From NCBI RefSeq assembly GCF_003043945.1, contig NZ_PYXG01000001.1, positions 1,240,001 to 1,304,000 of the forward strand: 64,000 nt of DNA, given 5' to 3'. Below the pieces are notes generated by a model, which saw only the letters and a program-made list of their open reading frames with translations, searched no databases and had not been told where the DNA came from. Shown piece by piece: positions 14,453 through 26,331 of the stretch. Source of the DNA: Prevotella sp. oral taxon 376 (GTDB lineage Bacteria; Bacteroidota; Bacteroidia; Bacteroidales; Bacteroidaceae). Position 1 is the stretch's first letter. Every line of letters starts with the position of its first letter. The position numbers and the translations under genes were made by a program.

Positions 14453-17155
14453 ATGAACTTGAAATTTAATATCGGCTACAGAACCGTATTCGGTGAGGAG
14501 CTGGTCCTCAATGTGGTTGATAACGATAAGCTGGGAAGCACCAAAGAGTCGCAATACAGAATGAGCACGGTGGACGGCGAGCACTGGGTGTGCCAGATAA
14601 GCCTTGCCAAAGGGCAGGCTCCGAAAGTGCTCCGCTATTACTTCAGCGTTCACCGGGCCGGCGTGCAGAGCCGTCATGAATGGAAAACCATGCTCCACAC
14701 GCTGGAGCTCAGCTCACACAGAGCAGACTTCTATAACCTCTTCTGTCGCTGGGCAGACATCCCCGAGGAATCCTATCTCTACAGCTCGGCCTTCACCGAC
14801 TGCATCAACCGGTGTCGCGTCGAAGCTCTCAAGGTCTCCGAATTCAAGAAGACCGTCCGGCTTCAGGTGCGTGCCCCGCAGCTCCGTAACGGTGAAAAGC
14901 TGGGCGTGGTGGGCTCGGGCGACAAGCTTGGAAACTGGAATATCGACCAGGCTCTTCCCATGACGGAGCACAACTACAATGAATGGGTGGTGGACCTTGA
15001 TGCCGACGACTATCCCCAAGGCAGGCTGGAGTTCAAGTTCGTGGCCTTCAGCGAAGAGGGCGAGACGGCCCCCATGTGGGAGGACGGCCTGAACCGCACC
15101 ATCGACCTGCCGTGGATGAACGAGGGCGAGTTGGTGAGTTACGACCTCACGCAGGCCTTCTTCCCGCTCTCCAATGAGAAGCTGGCCGGAACGCTGGTAC
15201 CGGTGTTCTCGCTCCGTTCGAAGAGGAGCTTCGGTGTCGGCGACTTCGGCGACCTCCGCATGATGATAGACTTCGTGGCAGCCACCCATCAGCGGGTGCT
15301 GCAAATCCTGCCGATCAACGACTCTACGACCACCCACACTTGGACCGACAGCTATCCCTATAGCTGCATCAGCATCTTCGCGCTGCACCCGCAGTTTGTA
15401 AACCTCCACCAGCTTCCCGGGCTCAAGGACGAGCAGTTGCGGGCAAAATTCGCCGCGGAACGCGAGGAACTGAATGCCTTGCCGCAGATAGACTATGAGC
15501 GGGTGAACAAGGCCAAGCTCGCCTATCTGCGTGTCCTCTTCGAGCAAGAGGAAGGGCGGGAGATGATGAGGAGTGCCGAATTCAAGGCATTCTTTGCCGA
15601 AACGGAGAGCTGGCTGGTGCCGTATGCACAGTATTGCACCTTGCGCGATGAGTATGGAACGGCCGATTTCAACACTTGGAAAGACCATCGCGTGTGGAAC
15701 GAGGGCGACCGCAAGCAGCTCTCCAATCCGCGCTCGAAGGCATATGGGGAGGTCGCGTTCTTCTATTTCGTCCAGTTCGTTCTCAACACCCAGATGCAAG
15801 GCGTGCATGAGTATGCCAAGTCTAAGGGTGTCATCCTCAAGGGCGACATCCCCATCGGGGTAAACCGCAACGGTTGTGATGTATGGACCGAGCCCAAATA
15901 CTTTAATCTCGACGGGCAGGCCGGAGCACCGCCCGACGACTTCAGCGTGAATGGACAGAACTGGGGATTCCCCACTTACAACTGGAATGAGATGCTCAAG
16001 GACGACTGTGCATGGTGGGTGCGTCGCTTTCAGAATATGTCGAAGTTCTTCGATGCCTACCGCATCGATCATGTGCTGGGGTTCTTCCGCATTTGGGAGA
16101 TTCCCGTGGAGGCCGTCCACGGCTTGCTCGGGCAGTTCGTGCCGTCGCTGGCCATGAGCCGCGAGGAGATAGAAGCCTACGGACTCCACTTCCAGGACGA
16201 CTTCTTCCTGAAGCCGTTTATTGCCGACTGGGTGCTAGACCGTGTCTTCCGGGAGCATGCGCAGGAAGTGAAGGAGACCTATCTGAACCATGCACATGAT
16301 GACCTCTGGGAGATGAAACCGGCGTTTGACACGCAGCGCAAGGTGGAGAGAGCTTTCGAGGGTAAGACCACCGAGAAGGACATTTGGATTCGCGACGGGC
16401 TCTATGCACTCATCAGCAATGTGCTCTTTCTCCGAGACCGTAAGAATCCGGAACTCTTCCATCCGAGAATCTCAGCCCAGTTCGGCTTCACCTACGAGGC
16501 CCTCTGGGACAGCGACAAGGCTGCGTTCAACCGTCTTTATAACGATTATTACTATCGCCGTAACAACCATTTCTGGTACAGCGAGGCCATGAAGAAGCTA
16601 CCGAAGCTCGTTCAGGCTACGCGCATGCTCGTCTGCGCCGAAGATCTCGGTATGGTTCCCGACTGCGTGTCATGGGTGATGAGCGAGCTCCGCATCCTGA
16701 GCCTTGAGATTCAGAGCATGCCCAAGGACCCCTCTGTCAGGTTTGGATATCTCTCGCGTAATCCTTATCGCAGCGTGAGCACCATCTCCACGCACGACAT
16801 GTCGACCCTGCGCCAGTGGTGGGATGAGGACTACGAGCGTGCCCAGGCTTATTATAACAGTATGCTGCATCGGGGAGGAGCCGCGCCTCACCCGCTGCCC
16901 GGCTGGCTTGCTCGCGATATCGTGAGCCGACATCTCTCGTCGCCGTCGATGCTCTGCGTATTGAGCATCCAAGACTGGCTGGCCATCGACGAAGACCTGC
17001 GGTTGGCGGATGCGAATGCCGAGCGCGTCAACATTCCGGCCAACCCACATCATTATTGGCGCTATCGCATGCACCTGAACCTCGAGGACTTGATAGGAAA
17101 TAAAGACTTTAAGCAGAATATCTCGGAACTGGTGCTCCAGTCTGGAAGAAAATAA
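14453..17155 (+). CDS. malQ: 4-alpha-glucanotransferase, GH77, with two N-terminal CBM20 modules
   Basis: Cytoplasmic amylomaltase/disproportionating enzyme of 900 aa with no signal peptide; it transfers glucan chains between maltodextrins. Residues 1-115 and about 128-235 look like tandem CBM20 starch-binding modules (second: LRNGEKLGVVGSGDKLGNW). The GH77 part starts with GTLVPVFSLRSKRSFGVGDFGDL. Catalytic residues visible: nucleophile Asp539 (YRIDHVLGFFRIWEIP), acid/base Glu730 (CAEDLGMVPDCV) and Asp782 (STHDMSTLRQWW). The long insert and tandem CBM20s resemble plant DPE2-type enzymes. First gene of malQ-susB-pulA-susA, preceded by the LacI-type operator. Confidence 0.95.
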   Translation: MNLKFNIGYRTVFGEELVLNVVDNDKLGSTKESQYRMSTVDGEHWVCQISLAKGQAPKVLRYYFSVHRAGVQSRHEWKTMLHTLELSSHRADFYNLFCRWADIPEESYLYSSAFTDCINRCRVEALKVSEFKKTVRLQVRAPQLRNGEKLGVVGSGDKLGNWNIDQALPMTEHNYNEWVVDLDADDYPQGRLEFKFVAFSEEGETAPMWEDGLNRTIDLPWMNEGELVSYDLTQAFFPLSNEKLAGTLVPVFSLRSKRSFGVGDFGDLRMMIDFVAATHQRVLQILPINDSTTTHTWTDSYPYSCISIFALHPQFVNLHQLPGLKDEQLRAKFAAEREELNALPQIDYERVNKAKLAYLRVLFEQEEGREMMRSAEFKAFFAETESWLVPYAQYCTLRDEYGTADFNTWKDHRVWNEGDRKQLSNPRSKAYGEVAFFYFVQFVLNTQMQGVHEYAKSKGVILKGDIPIGVNRNGCDVWTEPKYFNLDGQAGAPPDDFSVNGQNWGFPTYNWNEMLKDDCAWWVRRFQNMSKFFDAYRIDHVLGFFRIWEIPVEAVHGLLGQFVPSLAMSREEIEAYGLHFQDDFFLKPFIADWVLDRVFREHAQEVKETYLNHAHDDLWEMKPAFDTQRKVERAFEGKTTEKDIWIRDGLYALISNVLFLRDRKNPELFHPRISAQFGFTYEALWDSDKAAFNRLYNDYYYRRNNHFWYSEAMKKLPKLVQATRMLVCAEDLGMVPDCVSWVMSELRILSLEIQSMPKDPSVRFGYLSRNPYRSVSTISTHDMSTLRQWWDEDYERAQAYYNSMLHRGGAAPHPLPGWLARDIVSRHLSSPSMLCVLSIQDWLAIDEDLRLADANAERVNIPANPHHYWRYRMHLNLEDLIGNKDFKQNISELVLQSGRK

Positions 17156-17159
17156 TCCA

Positions 17160-19341
<2,182 letters not shown>

Positions 19342-19349
19342 TCATTGGT

Positions 19350-19379
19350 GGCGGGTGTGCCGTCAGCGGGACACCTGCC
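19350..19379 (+). promoter_or_regulatory. Intercistronic hairpin between susB and pulA
   Basis: GGCGGGTGTGCCG and CGGGACACCTGCC pair with two mismatches around TCAG. It lies directly before the pullulanase start with no T run, like the malQ-susB hairpin. Confidence 0.5.
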
Positions 19380-19390
19380 CAATACGGCTT

Positions 19391-21487
19391 ATGGATACAA
19401 AAAGACTATTATTTGCGTTTATATTGGGCTTTTACATGCTGGATATTGCCGCACAAAAGAGCGGTTTCGACTTCAACGAGGTGGCTTACACCCCTTCGGA
19501 GACCACTTTCCGCCTGTTCGCGCCGCGGACGATGAAGCGCGTGAGGCTTACGGTCTACGACAAGGACGCGCCGCTTCCGTGGGAAAACTACCTGAAGAAA
19601 GACAGCCTCGGTGTCTATGCCGCCCTTAATGAATACCGTTCCTATAAGATGAAACATGTGGGAGGCGATGTCTGGCAGGCCGTGGTGAAAGGTGACCTGA
19701 AGGGAAAATACTATAGTTTCAATGTGGCCGACCATACCCGGGTGGGCATGGCTTGCGTGCCGATACCCTTCACCTACAAGACTTATTTCGGTGAAACACC
19801 CGGTGTCTTTGCCAAGGCGGTGGGCGTGAACGGCAACCGCGGAGCCATTATCGACCTGGCAGAGACCAATCCCGAAGGTTGGGAAAACGACCGGCGGCCG
19901 GAGCTGAAGTCGCCCTCCGACCTCGTCATCTATGAGATGCACCACCGAGACTTTTCCATTGACGCCTCGTCGGGCATCGTCCACAAGGGCAAGTTTCTTG
20001 CGCTTACCGAGCCGAAGGCCATTGCCCATCTGCGGAATCTGGGCGTGAACGCCGTACATATCCTGCCGTCTTACGACTTCGGGTCGATTGATGAGACGCG
20101 TCTCGACCAGCCTCAATACAACTGGGGGTACGACCCCGTCAACTATAATGTGCCCGAGGGCTCCTACAGCACCGACCCCTACGATCCCCTCGTGCGCATC
20201 CGGGAGTTCAAGCAGATGGTGCAGGCTCTTCACAAAGCAGGCATCCGGGTCATCCTCGATGTGGTTTACAACCACACTTACGACATTGCCCACAGCAATT
20301 TCCAGCGCACCTATCCCGACTATTTCTATCGTAAGACCGACAGGGGCGACGGCCCTGAAAGGGTGGTGGGCCGTGCGGGGCTGATAAACTATGGTCCGAA
20401 AGAAAATACGGGAACCTACTCCGACGGGTCGGGCTGCGGCAATGAGACGGCCTCAGAGCAGCCCATGATGCGCCGGTTCATGATAGAATCGGTGAAATAC
20501 TGGGCCACGGAATACCATATCGACGGCTTCCGTTTCGACTTGATGGGCGTGCACGATATCGAGACGATGAACCAGATCCGTGCCGAGGCCGACCGCATAG
20601 ACCCCTCGATATTCATCTATGGCGAGGGATGGAGCGCGGGCAGTTGCGCCCATCCTGCCGAGGAGCTTGCCCTGAAGGCCAATATCAGCCGGATGCCCCG
20701 CATCGCCGCCTTCAGCGACGACATTCGCGATGCCCTCCGCGGTCCGTTCTCCGACGACAGGAAGGGGGCGTTTCTTGCGGGCATCGCCGGCGAGGAGGAG
20801 AGCCTGAAGGCAGGTATCGCGGGCATGATAGCCCATCCCCAGATAGATTATAATAAGGTGAACTACTCCAAGAAGCCGTGGGCTGCCGAGCCGTCGCAGA
20901 TGGTCAGCTATGTGAGCTGCCACGACGACATGTGTCTGGTAGACCGTTTGCGGGCCGAAATGCCGCAGATTACGACCGAGGAGCTGATTCGCCTCGACCT
21001 GCTTGCCCAGACCGCCGTCTTCACTTCACAGGGTGTGTCCTTCCTCTTGGCGGGCGAAGAGATGCTCCGCGACAAGAAGGGCGTGCACAACAGCTACAAC
21101 TCTCCGGATGAGATCAATCGTCTGGACTGGCAGAACCTTACCCGTTATCCGCAGGTCTTTGCCTATTACAAGAACCTCATCCGGCTGCGCAAGAACCATC
21201 CGGCCTTCCGCATGGGCGACGCCGAAAAGGTGCGCCGCCATCTTCATTTCCTCCCCACGGAGCCTTGTCTGGTCGGTTTCTATATCGACGGCAGGGAGGT
21301 GGGCGACAGCTGGGACCGCATCGTGGTCATCCTGAATTCCTCCAAGGAACCTCGTGAGGTTTCCGTGCCGGAAGGCAGCTATACGGTAGTCTGCTGCGAC
21401 GGTGTAATCGACGAGGGCGGCAGCGAGAAGACAGAGGGCGGAAAGGTAGTAGTAGACCCGCAGTCAGCATTGATCATACATAGTTAA
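19391..21487 (+). CDS. pulA: Type I pullulanase, GH13
   Basis: Debranching enzyme of about 698 aa that cuts alpha-1,6 bonds in pullulan and branched maltodextrins. I use ATG 19391, not 19316, because it starts a clean signal peptide (MDTKRLLFAFILGFYMLDIAAQ) and the upstream ATG lies inside susB. An N-terminal beta domain like CBM48 precedes the barrel. The pullulanase signature YNWGYDP is near residue 243. Catalytic residues: nucleophile Asp383 (GFRFDLMG), acid/base Glu412 (YGEGW) and Asp512 (SCHDD). Region I is DVVYNH. Ends one base before susA starts. Confidence 0.94.
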   Translation: MDTKRLLFAFILGFYMLDIAAQKSGFDFNEVAYTPSETTFRLFAPRTMKRVRLTVYDKDAPLPWENYLKKDSLGVYAALNEYRSYKMKHVGGDVWQAVVKGDLKGKYYSFNVADHTRVGMACVPIPFTYKTYFGETPGVFAKAVGVNGNRGAIIDLAETNPEGWENDRRPELKSPSDLVIYEMHHRDFSIDASSGIVHKGKFLALTEPKAIAHLRNLGVNAVHILPSYDFGSIDETRLDQPQYNWGYDPVNYNVPEGSYSTDPYDPLVRIREFKQMVQALHKAGIRVILDVVYNHTYDIAHSNFQRTYPDYFYRKTDRGDGPERVVGRAGLINYGPKENTGTYSDGSGCGNETASEQPMMRRFMIESVKYWATEYHIDGFRFDLMGVHDIETMNQIRAEADRIDPSIFIYGEGWSAGSCAHPAEELALKANISRMPRIAAFSDDIRDALRGPFSDDRKGAFLAGIAGEEESLKAGIAGMIAHPQIDYNKVNYSKKPWAAEPSQMVSYVSCHDDMCLVDRLRAEMPQITTEELIRLDLLAQTAVFTSQGVSFLLAGEEMLRDKKGVHNSYNSPDEINRLDWQNLTRYPQVFAYYKNLIRLRKNHPAFRMGDAEKVRRHLHFLPTEPCLVGFYIDGREVGDSWDRIVVILNSSKEPREVSVPEGSYTVVCCDGVIDEGGSEKTEGGKVVVDPQSALIIHS

Positions 21488-21488
21488 T

Positions 21489-23420
21489 ATGAGAAATATA
21501 ATCCTGATATTCAGTTTGTTTCTGAGCGTGGTGCCGGCAAGTGCGCAGGTGAAGGTCAGCTGCGTGGAACCCGCCGACTGGTATGCGGGCATGAAAGATG
21601 CCTCGTTGCAGTTGATGGTCTATGGCAAGGGCATCCGCACGGCCGATGTAGAGGTGTCCTATCCGGGTGTCCGGGTCGACTCGCTCGTGCGCCTCGACTC
21701 GCCGAACTATCTCTTGGTCTACCTCAATCTGCAGGGGGCGCAGCCCGGCACGATGACGCTCTGCTTCAAGAACGGGGGCAGGGAAGCCAGGGTGAAGTAT
21801 GAGCTGCGCCGGCGCGAGATGGCCGGCGAGGAGCGCAAGGGCTTCGACAATGCCGATGTGCTCTATATGCTGATGCCCGACCGCTTTGCCAACGGAAATC
21901 CCCGGAACGACCAGCTCAAGGGCATGAATGCCTATGTCTGCGACCGCACACAGCCCTCTCTCCGCCATGGAGGCGACCTGGAGGGCATCTGCCGGCATCT
22001 GGACTACTTCAATGAGCTGGGCGTTACGGCCTTGTGGCTTACCCCGGTGCTGGAGAACAATTCGCCCGATGCCAACGGTTACTCCACCTATCACGGCTAT
22101 GCCACTACCGATTACTATCGCGTAGACCCGCGTTTCGGTACCAATGAGGAGTATGCCCGCCTCGTCAGGGAGGCGCATGCGAGGGGCCTGAAGGTGGTCA
22201 TGGACATGATCTTCAACCACTGCGGCTTCGAGCATCCGTGGGTGAAGGACATGCCGTCAAAAGACTGGTTCAACACCCCGGAATGGCTCTCGGAAGTGCG
22301 GGATGCCACCGACAGCGGCTTGGATCGCAACACGGGGATGGCGAGCGGAGCGTCGGCCAAGACCTCCAAATACCTCCAGACTTCCTATAAGCTGACGCCC
22401 GTGCTTGATCCTTATGCATCCAAAGTCGACCTCAGGGAGACCGTAGACGGATGGTTCGTGCCCTCCATGCCCGACCTCAACCAGCGGAATCCCCATGTCA
22501 TCAGATATCTCATCCAGAACTCGGAGTGGTGGATAGAGACCGTGGGCATCGACGGCATCCGCATGGACACCTATCCCTATGCCGACCGCACGGCCATGGC
22601 GCAGTGGATGGAGGCGCTCGACAGGGAGTATCCTCACTTCAACACCGTGGGCGAGACATGGGTTACCGAGCCCGCCTATCCCGCCGCATGGCAAAGGGGC
22701 AGCAAGCTCACCCGGCAGGATTCCTATCTGAAGACCGTGATGGACTTTGCCTTCTACGATCGCCTGAACAAGGCCAAGGACGAGGAGACCGACGCTTGGT
22801 GGAACGGCCTGAACCGCATCTACAATGTGCTTTGCTATGATTATGTCTATGCCGATCCGTCGAGCGTGATGGCCTTCATCGAGAACCATGATACTGACCG
22901 CTTCCTCGGCAACGGCGGGGATACGCTTGCCCTGAAGCAGGCCTATGCCCTCTTGCTCACCGTCAATCGCATCCCGCAGCTCTACTATGGCACGGAGGTG
23001 CTGATGAACGGCACCAAGGAGGTTACCGACGGCAATGTGCGCAAGGACTTTCCGGGAGGATTTCCCGGCGACCGGCACGATTGCTTCGCTCCGCGGGGAC
23101 GCTCGAAGGCCGAAAGCGCCATGTTCTCATGGCTGAGCAGGCTGCTCCATTGGCGGCAGGGCAACGAATTGATATCCAAGGGACGGCAGACGCAGTTCGT
23201 TCCGTGGAAGGGAGTCTATGTCATCGCCCGCCAATACGAGGGCAGGACATTGCTGACGATTCTCAACGGGACGACCCGTAACGCCGTCTTTGAGGCGAAG
23301 CGTTATGCCGAGGTCATAGGGGCGGCACGCAAGGCGGTGGATGTCATCACGGGGCGCGAGGTGGATCTCGGGGCCGACTTTAGCCTGTCGCCGCGGCAGA
23401 CGCTGATTGTTGAGTTTTAG
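21489..23420 (+). CDS. susA: Neopullulanase/cyclomaltodextrinase-type GH13 (SusA)
   Basis: Periplasmic maltodextrin-degrading GH13 enzyme of 643 aa. Signal peptide to about residue 19 (VVPASAQ), then an N-terminal Ig-like domain typical of neopullulanases, then the barrel beginning at ADVLYMLMPDRFANGNPRND. Catalytic residues: region I MDMIFNHCG, nucleophile Asp360 (GIRMDTYPYAD), acid/base Glu389 (VGETWV) and Asp468 (ENHDTDR). The start is one base after the pullulanase stop, so translation is probably coupled. It is the last gene of the operon and is followed by a terminator. Confidence 0.94.
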   Translation: MRNIILIFSLFLSVVPASAQVKVSCVEPADWYAGMKDASLQLMVYGKGIRTADVEVSYPGVRVDSLVRLDSPNYLLVYLNLQGAQPGTMTLCFKNGGREARVKYELRRREMAGEERKGFDNADVLYMLMPDRFANGNPRNDQLKGMNAYVCDRTQPSLRHGGDLEGICRHLDYFNELGVTALWLTPVLENNSPDANGYSTYHGYATTDYYRVDPRFGTNEEYARLVREAHARGLKVVMDMIFNHCGFEHPWVKDMPSKDWFNTPEWLSEVRDATDSGLDRNTGMASGASAKTSKYLQTSYKLTPVLDPYASKVDLRETVDGWFVPSMPDLNQRNPHVIRYLIQNSEWWIETVGIDGIRMDTYPYADRTAMAQWMEALDREYPHFNTVGETWVTEPAYPAAWQRGSKLTRQDSYLKTVMDFAFYDRLNKAKDEETDAWWNGLNRIYNVLCYDYVYADPSSVMAFIENHDTDRFLGNGGDTLALKQAYALLLTVNRIPQLYYGTEVLMNGTKEVTDGNVRKDFPGGFPGDRHDCFAPRGRSKAESAMFSWLSRLLHWRQGNELISKGRQTQFVPWKGVYVIARQYEGRTLLTILNGTTRNAVFEAKRYAEVIGAARKAVDVITGREVDLGADFSLSPRQTLIVEF

Positions 23421-23446
23421 CTGTTTGGCGGGTAGTTATATGAAAT

Positions 23447-23484
23447 GGGATGTCGGAATGAGGAGGTTCCGGCATCCCGTTTTT
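23447..23484 (+). terminator. Terminator of the malQ-susB-pulA-susA operon
   Basis: GGGATGTCGGAA and TTCCGGCATCCC form a 12-bp stem with one G-T pair, followed by GTTTTT. It lies 27 bp past the susA stop. Confidence 0.85.
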
Positions 23485-23552
23485 CAGATGTCTGTCGGTT
23501 CGTGTCTTGGCGTTCCTCTGGTTCCGTGCCGCCGGAAGCGGCTTCCCGTGTT

Positions 23553-23615
23553 ACGAAATCGGCGAAATCGTAAGACAAGATCGCCGATTTCGTCCGACAA
23601 TTTCGCCGATTTCGT
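23553..23615. repeat. 22-nt-period dyad array, family 1 copy B
   Basis: A 63-bp element with perfect 16-bp inverted arms (ACGAAATCGGCGAAAT and complement). TCGGCGA/TCGCCGA cores start at 23559, 23581 and 23603, exactly 22 nt apart. It lies past the susA terminator. Confidence 0.85.
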
Positions 23616-23721
23616 CAGGAGACTTGCCGCCCATGTAAAAAGCGGAGCAGTTTTCCTTTCTGTCCCTTTGCTGCCTCCGTTGTCGGGAAGACAAGTTTCC
23701 GGGGTCGAAAAAAATGCGGGA

Positions 23722-23741
23722 AATACCTAAAAGTAGGTATT
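23722..23741. promoter_or_regulatory. Palindromic operator before the TonB receptor
   Basis: AATACCTAAAAGTAGGTATT is a perfect 8-bp dyad with a 4-bp spacer. It is centred 35 bp upstream of the -7 element, over the -33 region. TACC/GGTA half-sites recall NarL/LuxR-type sites, but the binding protein is unknown. Confidence 0.6.
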
Positions 23742-23762
23742 GTGAGGTCTGGGAAAAGGTTG

Positions 23763-23770
23763 TAGTTTTG
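23763..23770 (+). promoter_or_regulatory. -7 promoter element of the TonB receptor
   Basis: TAGTTTTG fits TAnnTTTG and gives a leader of roughly 45 nt. Confidence 0.65.
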
Positions 23771-23820
23771 CATTTGGTAATTAAATTCAGAAATATTAAA
23801 ACTTTTAAACACTAAGTGAA

Positions 23821-26217
23821 ATGACGAGAAAATCACTGTGTGTAATTATGACTCTTCTCGTTACCATGACGGCCATGGCTCAGGAAACCGATGCCATGTT
23901 GTTTGGTGATGTGAAGAGCAAGGTAACGGGAAAACATATTCCTTATGCAAAGATTCAGGTAAAAGGAACCAAGTTGACGGCCATGTGCGACAAGACGGGC
24001 CACTTCCAGATGTCGAACCTGCCACTGGGCAAGCAGACCGTCGTGGCCAGCTGCATGGGCTATGAGAGCGAGGAGCGCGAGGTGATGATGCAGCACGGCA
24101 AGGGCTCGGAGGTCTATTTCCAGTTGGACGAGGACGAACAGGAGTTGAATCAGGTGGTGGTAACGGGAACGAGAACCCAGCACTATCTGAAGGATGTGCC
24201 CATCCGCACGGAGGTGTTGACCTCAAAAGCCATCACAAACAAGAATGCCAAGAACCTCTATGAGGCACTCGAGGGAGTGCCGGGCATCCGCGTGGAGCAG
24301 CAGTGTCAGTTCTGCAACTTCTCCATGGTGCGCATGCAGGGCCTCGGCGCGGAGCATACGCAGGTATTGATAGACGGTGAGCCTGTCTATTCGGGCTTGG
24401 CCGGGGTCTACGGTCTGCAGCAATTGGGGACCAACGATGTCGACCGCCTGGAGATCGTGAAGGGTGCGGGCTCGGCTCTCTATGGCAGCAGTGCCGTGGC
24501 CGGAGCCATCAACATCATCTCCAAGGAGCCGTCGTTTGAGCCGGAGGTAAAGGCCGACTTGCAATTCGGAAACTGGGGATATAAGAACCTGAATGCCTCT
24601 GCCTCGATACGCAAGAACGACATCGGACTGAACTTCTTCGCGCAACGCACGGAGAGTAATGCCGTCGACGATACGGGCGAAGGCGAGACCCGCGACCAGG
24701 TGAAGAAGAAAGACGGCGTGTCGGACAAGGTGGAGGCCACCCTCACGAATGTGGGTTTCGGCGTGTATTTCTTCAATCCCTTTGCCAAGAACGACAAGCT
24801 CGTGCTGCGCGGAAAGGTGATGGAAGAGCAGCGGGCGGGCGGTACGCTCGTCGACGACCAGTTCCGCAATCCCTTCTCCGAGGGCACGGAAAACATCAAG
24901 ACCAACCGTCTGTCGGCCGACATGAGCTATAAGCTGCCCATCGGGAAGAAGTCGGAGCTGAACCTTGCGGCGGCTTATGTGCATCACAAGCGCAACGCCA
25001 CCAACGACACTTTCTTGGGAGACTATATGGAATCGCATGGAAATCAGAAGCCTAAAGTGGACGACATGCGCCCCTATATAGCAAAGGAAAACACGCTGAC
25101 ACCGTCAATCACCTTCACCTCACGCCTCGGCGACCACACCTTACTGGCAGGTGTGCAGGGATATTTCACCCGTCTGCGCGAGACCGGTCTCTACTGCATC
25201 AACGACGAGGACGACCCGCTCAACGGAACGGCCTATACCTCTGTCGGAAAGAAACATGCCAACGAGTTCGGCTTCTTCCTGCAGGACGAATGGAACATAT
25301 TGCCCAATCTCTCCCTGGTGCCCGGCCTGCGCCTCGACAGCCACCACTCCGGCGAGGAATACGAGTCGAGTGAGAAAGTGTATGACGGCACCTTCCCCAA
25401 GACCAGCTTCCATGAGACCTCCTTCAATCCGCGCCTTGCGCTGAAGTATGAGCTTACCCCCTCGTTTGTGTTGCGTGCCAATTTCGGTACCGGATTCCGT
25501 GCTCCTTATGGCTTTTCGGAGGACTTGCACCTGTGCAGCGGCTCTCCCCGTGTGTGGAAGTCGTCTAATCTGAAGGGTGAGCACTCTATGAGCTACAATC
25601 TTTCGGCCGACTACTACGGTTCCAAGGTGCAGCTGAGCGTCAACCTTTTCCGCACCGACTTGAGGGATAAGATTGAGTTCCGTCCGGCCAGCGCAGAAGT
25701 GAAGAAGCTGGGATATACCTATCAGTGGGAGAACATTGACGACGCTTATGTGCAGGGAGTGGAGCTCGGCGTGAAGTGGAATCCGCTTAAGGATCTCAAG
25801 ACAGGGCTGAACTGGACTTTCAATCAGGGCAAATTCAAGCACGAGCGTGCGGACTGGGCCGGCACGGAGTATGCCAAGGCCAGCAAGAACATATCTCGCT
25901 TTCCGGCTATGACGGGCGATCTGAGCCTTGAATACACGCCCGGTACTTGGACCTTCAGCCTCACGGGCTCTTTGCAGGGCAAGATGTATATCGATTATAT
26001 GAAAGATGACGAGGTGGCGGTGAAGATAAAAGAGACCAACACTTTCATGCTTTTCAATGCCCGCGTGGCCAAGAGATTCGGCGGGTTTACCGTCTATTGC
26101 GGGGGTAAGAACATCTTCAGCTACCTTCAGGACGAGAAACACATTGATAACGCAGCCTTCATGTATGCCCCGGTATATGGCGCGACATGGTATGCAGGCC
26201 TAAGTGTGGAAATCTAA
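23821..26217 (+). CDS. TonB-dependent receptor with CxxC plug motif
   Basis: Outer-membrane receptor of 798 aa. Signal peptide (TAMAQ), carboxypeptidase-like domain (DVKSKVTGKHIPYAKIQVKGT), plug with QVVVTGTRT and LIDGEPVYSGLAGVYGLQQL, then a barrel ending in YAGLSVEI. It is not SusC-type: no SusC signature, no SusD partner, and shorter. A Cys162-x2-Cys165 pair (QCQFCNFSMVRMQGL) sits in the plug, as in a bacteroidal receptor group whose substrate I cannot name; metal, cobalamin or haem are possible. Monocistronic, between its own promoter and a strong terminator. Confidence 0.88.
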   Translation: MTRKSLCVIMTLLVTMTAMAQETDAMLFGDVKSKVTGKHIPYAKIQVKGTKLTAMCDKTGHFQMSNLPLGKQTVVASCMGYESEEREVMMQHGKGSEVYFQLDEDEQELNQVVVTGTRTQHYLKDVPIRTEVLTSKAITNKNAKNLYEALEGVPGIRVEQQCQFCNFSMVRMQGLGAEHTQVLIDGEPVYSGLAGVYGLQQLGTNDVDRLEIVKGAGSALYGSSAVAGAINIISKEPSFEPEVKADLQFGNWGYKNLNASASIRKNDIGLNFFAQRTESNAVDDTGEGETRDQVKKKDGVSDKVEATLTNVGFGVYFFNPFAKNDKLVLRGKVMEEQRAGGTLVDDQFRNPFSEGTENIKTNRLSADMSYKLPIGKKSELNLAAAYVHHKRNATNDTFLGDYMESHGNQKPKVDDMRPYIAKENTLTPSITFTSRLGDHTLLAGVQGYFTRLRETGLYCINDEDDPLNGTAYTSVGKKHANEFGFFLQDEWNILPNLSLVPGLRLDSHHSGEEYESSEKVYDGTFPKTSFHETSFNPRLALKYELTPSFVLRANFGTGFRAPYGFSEDLHLCSGSPRVWKSSNLKGEHSMSYNLSADYYGSKVQLSVNLFRTDLRDKIEFRPASAEVKKLGYTYQWENIDDAYVQGVELGVKWNPLKDLKTGLNWTFNQGKFKHERADWAGTEYAKASKNISRFPAMTGDLSLEYTPGTWTFSLTGSLQGKMYIDYMKDDEVAVKIKETNTFMLFNARVAKRFGGFTVYCGGKNIFSYLQDEKHIDNAAFMYAPVYGATWYAGLSVEI

Positions 26218-26234
26218 GGGATATCTTATATAGG

Positions 26235-26272
26235 GAAGCGGGGCGACATTATTGTCGCCCCGCTTCTTTCTT
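26235..26272 (+). terminator. Terminator after the TonB receptor
   Basis: A perfect 14-bp stem (GAAGCGGGGCGACA and complement) with loop TTAT, followed by T-rich sequence. It may also serve the convergent chromate genes. Confidence 0.9.
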
Positions 26273-26331
26273 TCTGCCGTGTCCCTCCGGTCTGCGGATG
26301 ACCCCATGCCCGCCTTCATGCCGCCTTCCCA

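Noticed and set aside
23407-23730. A 107-codon frame between susA and the TonB receptor
   Set aside because: It runs through the susA terminator and the family 1 repeat and resembles no protein.
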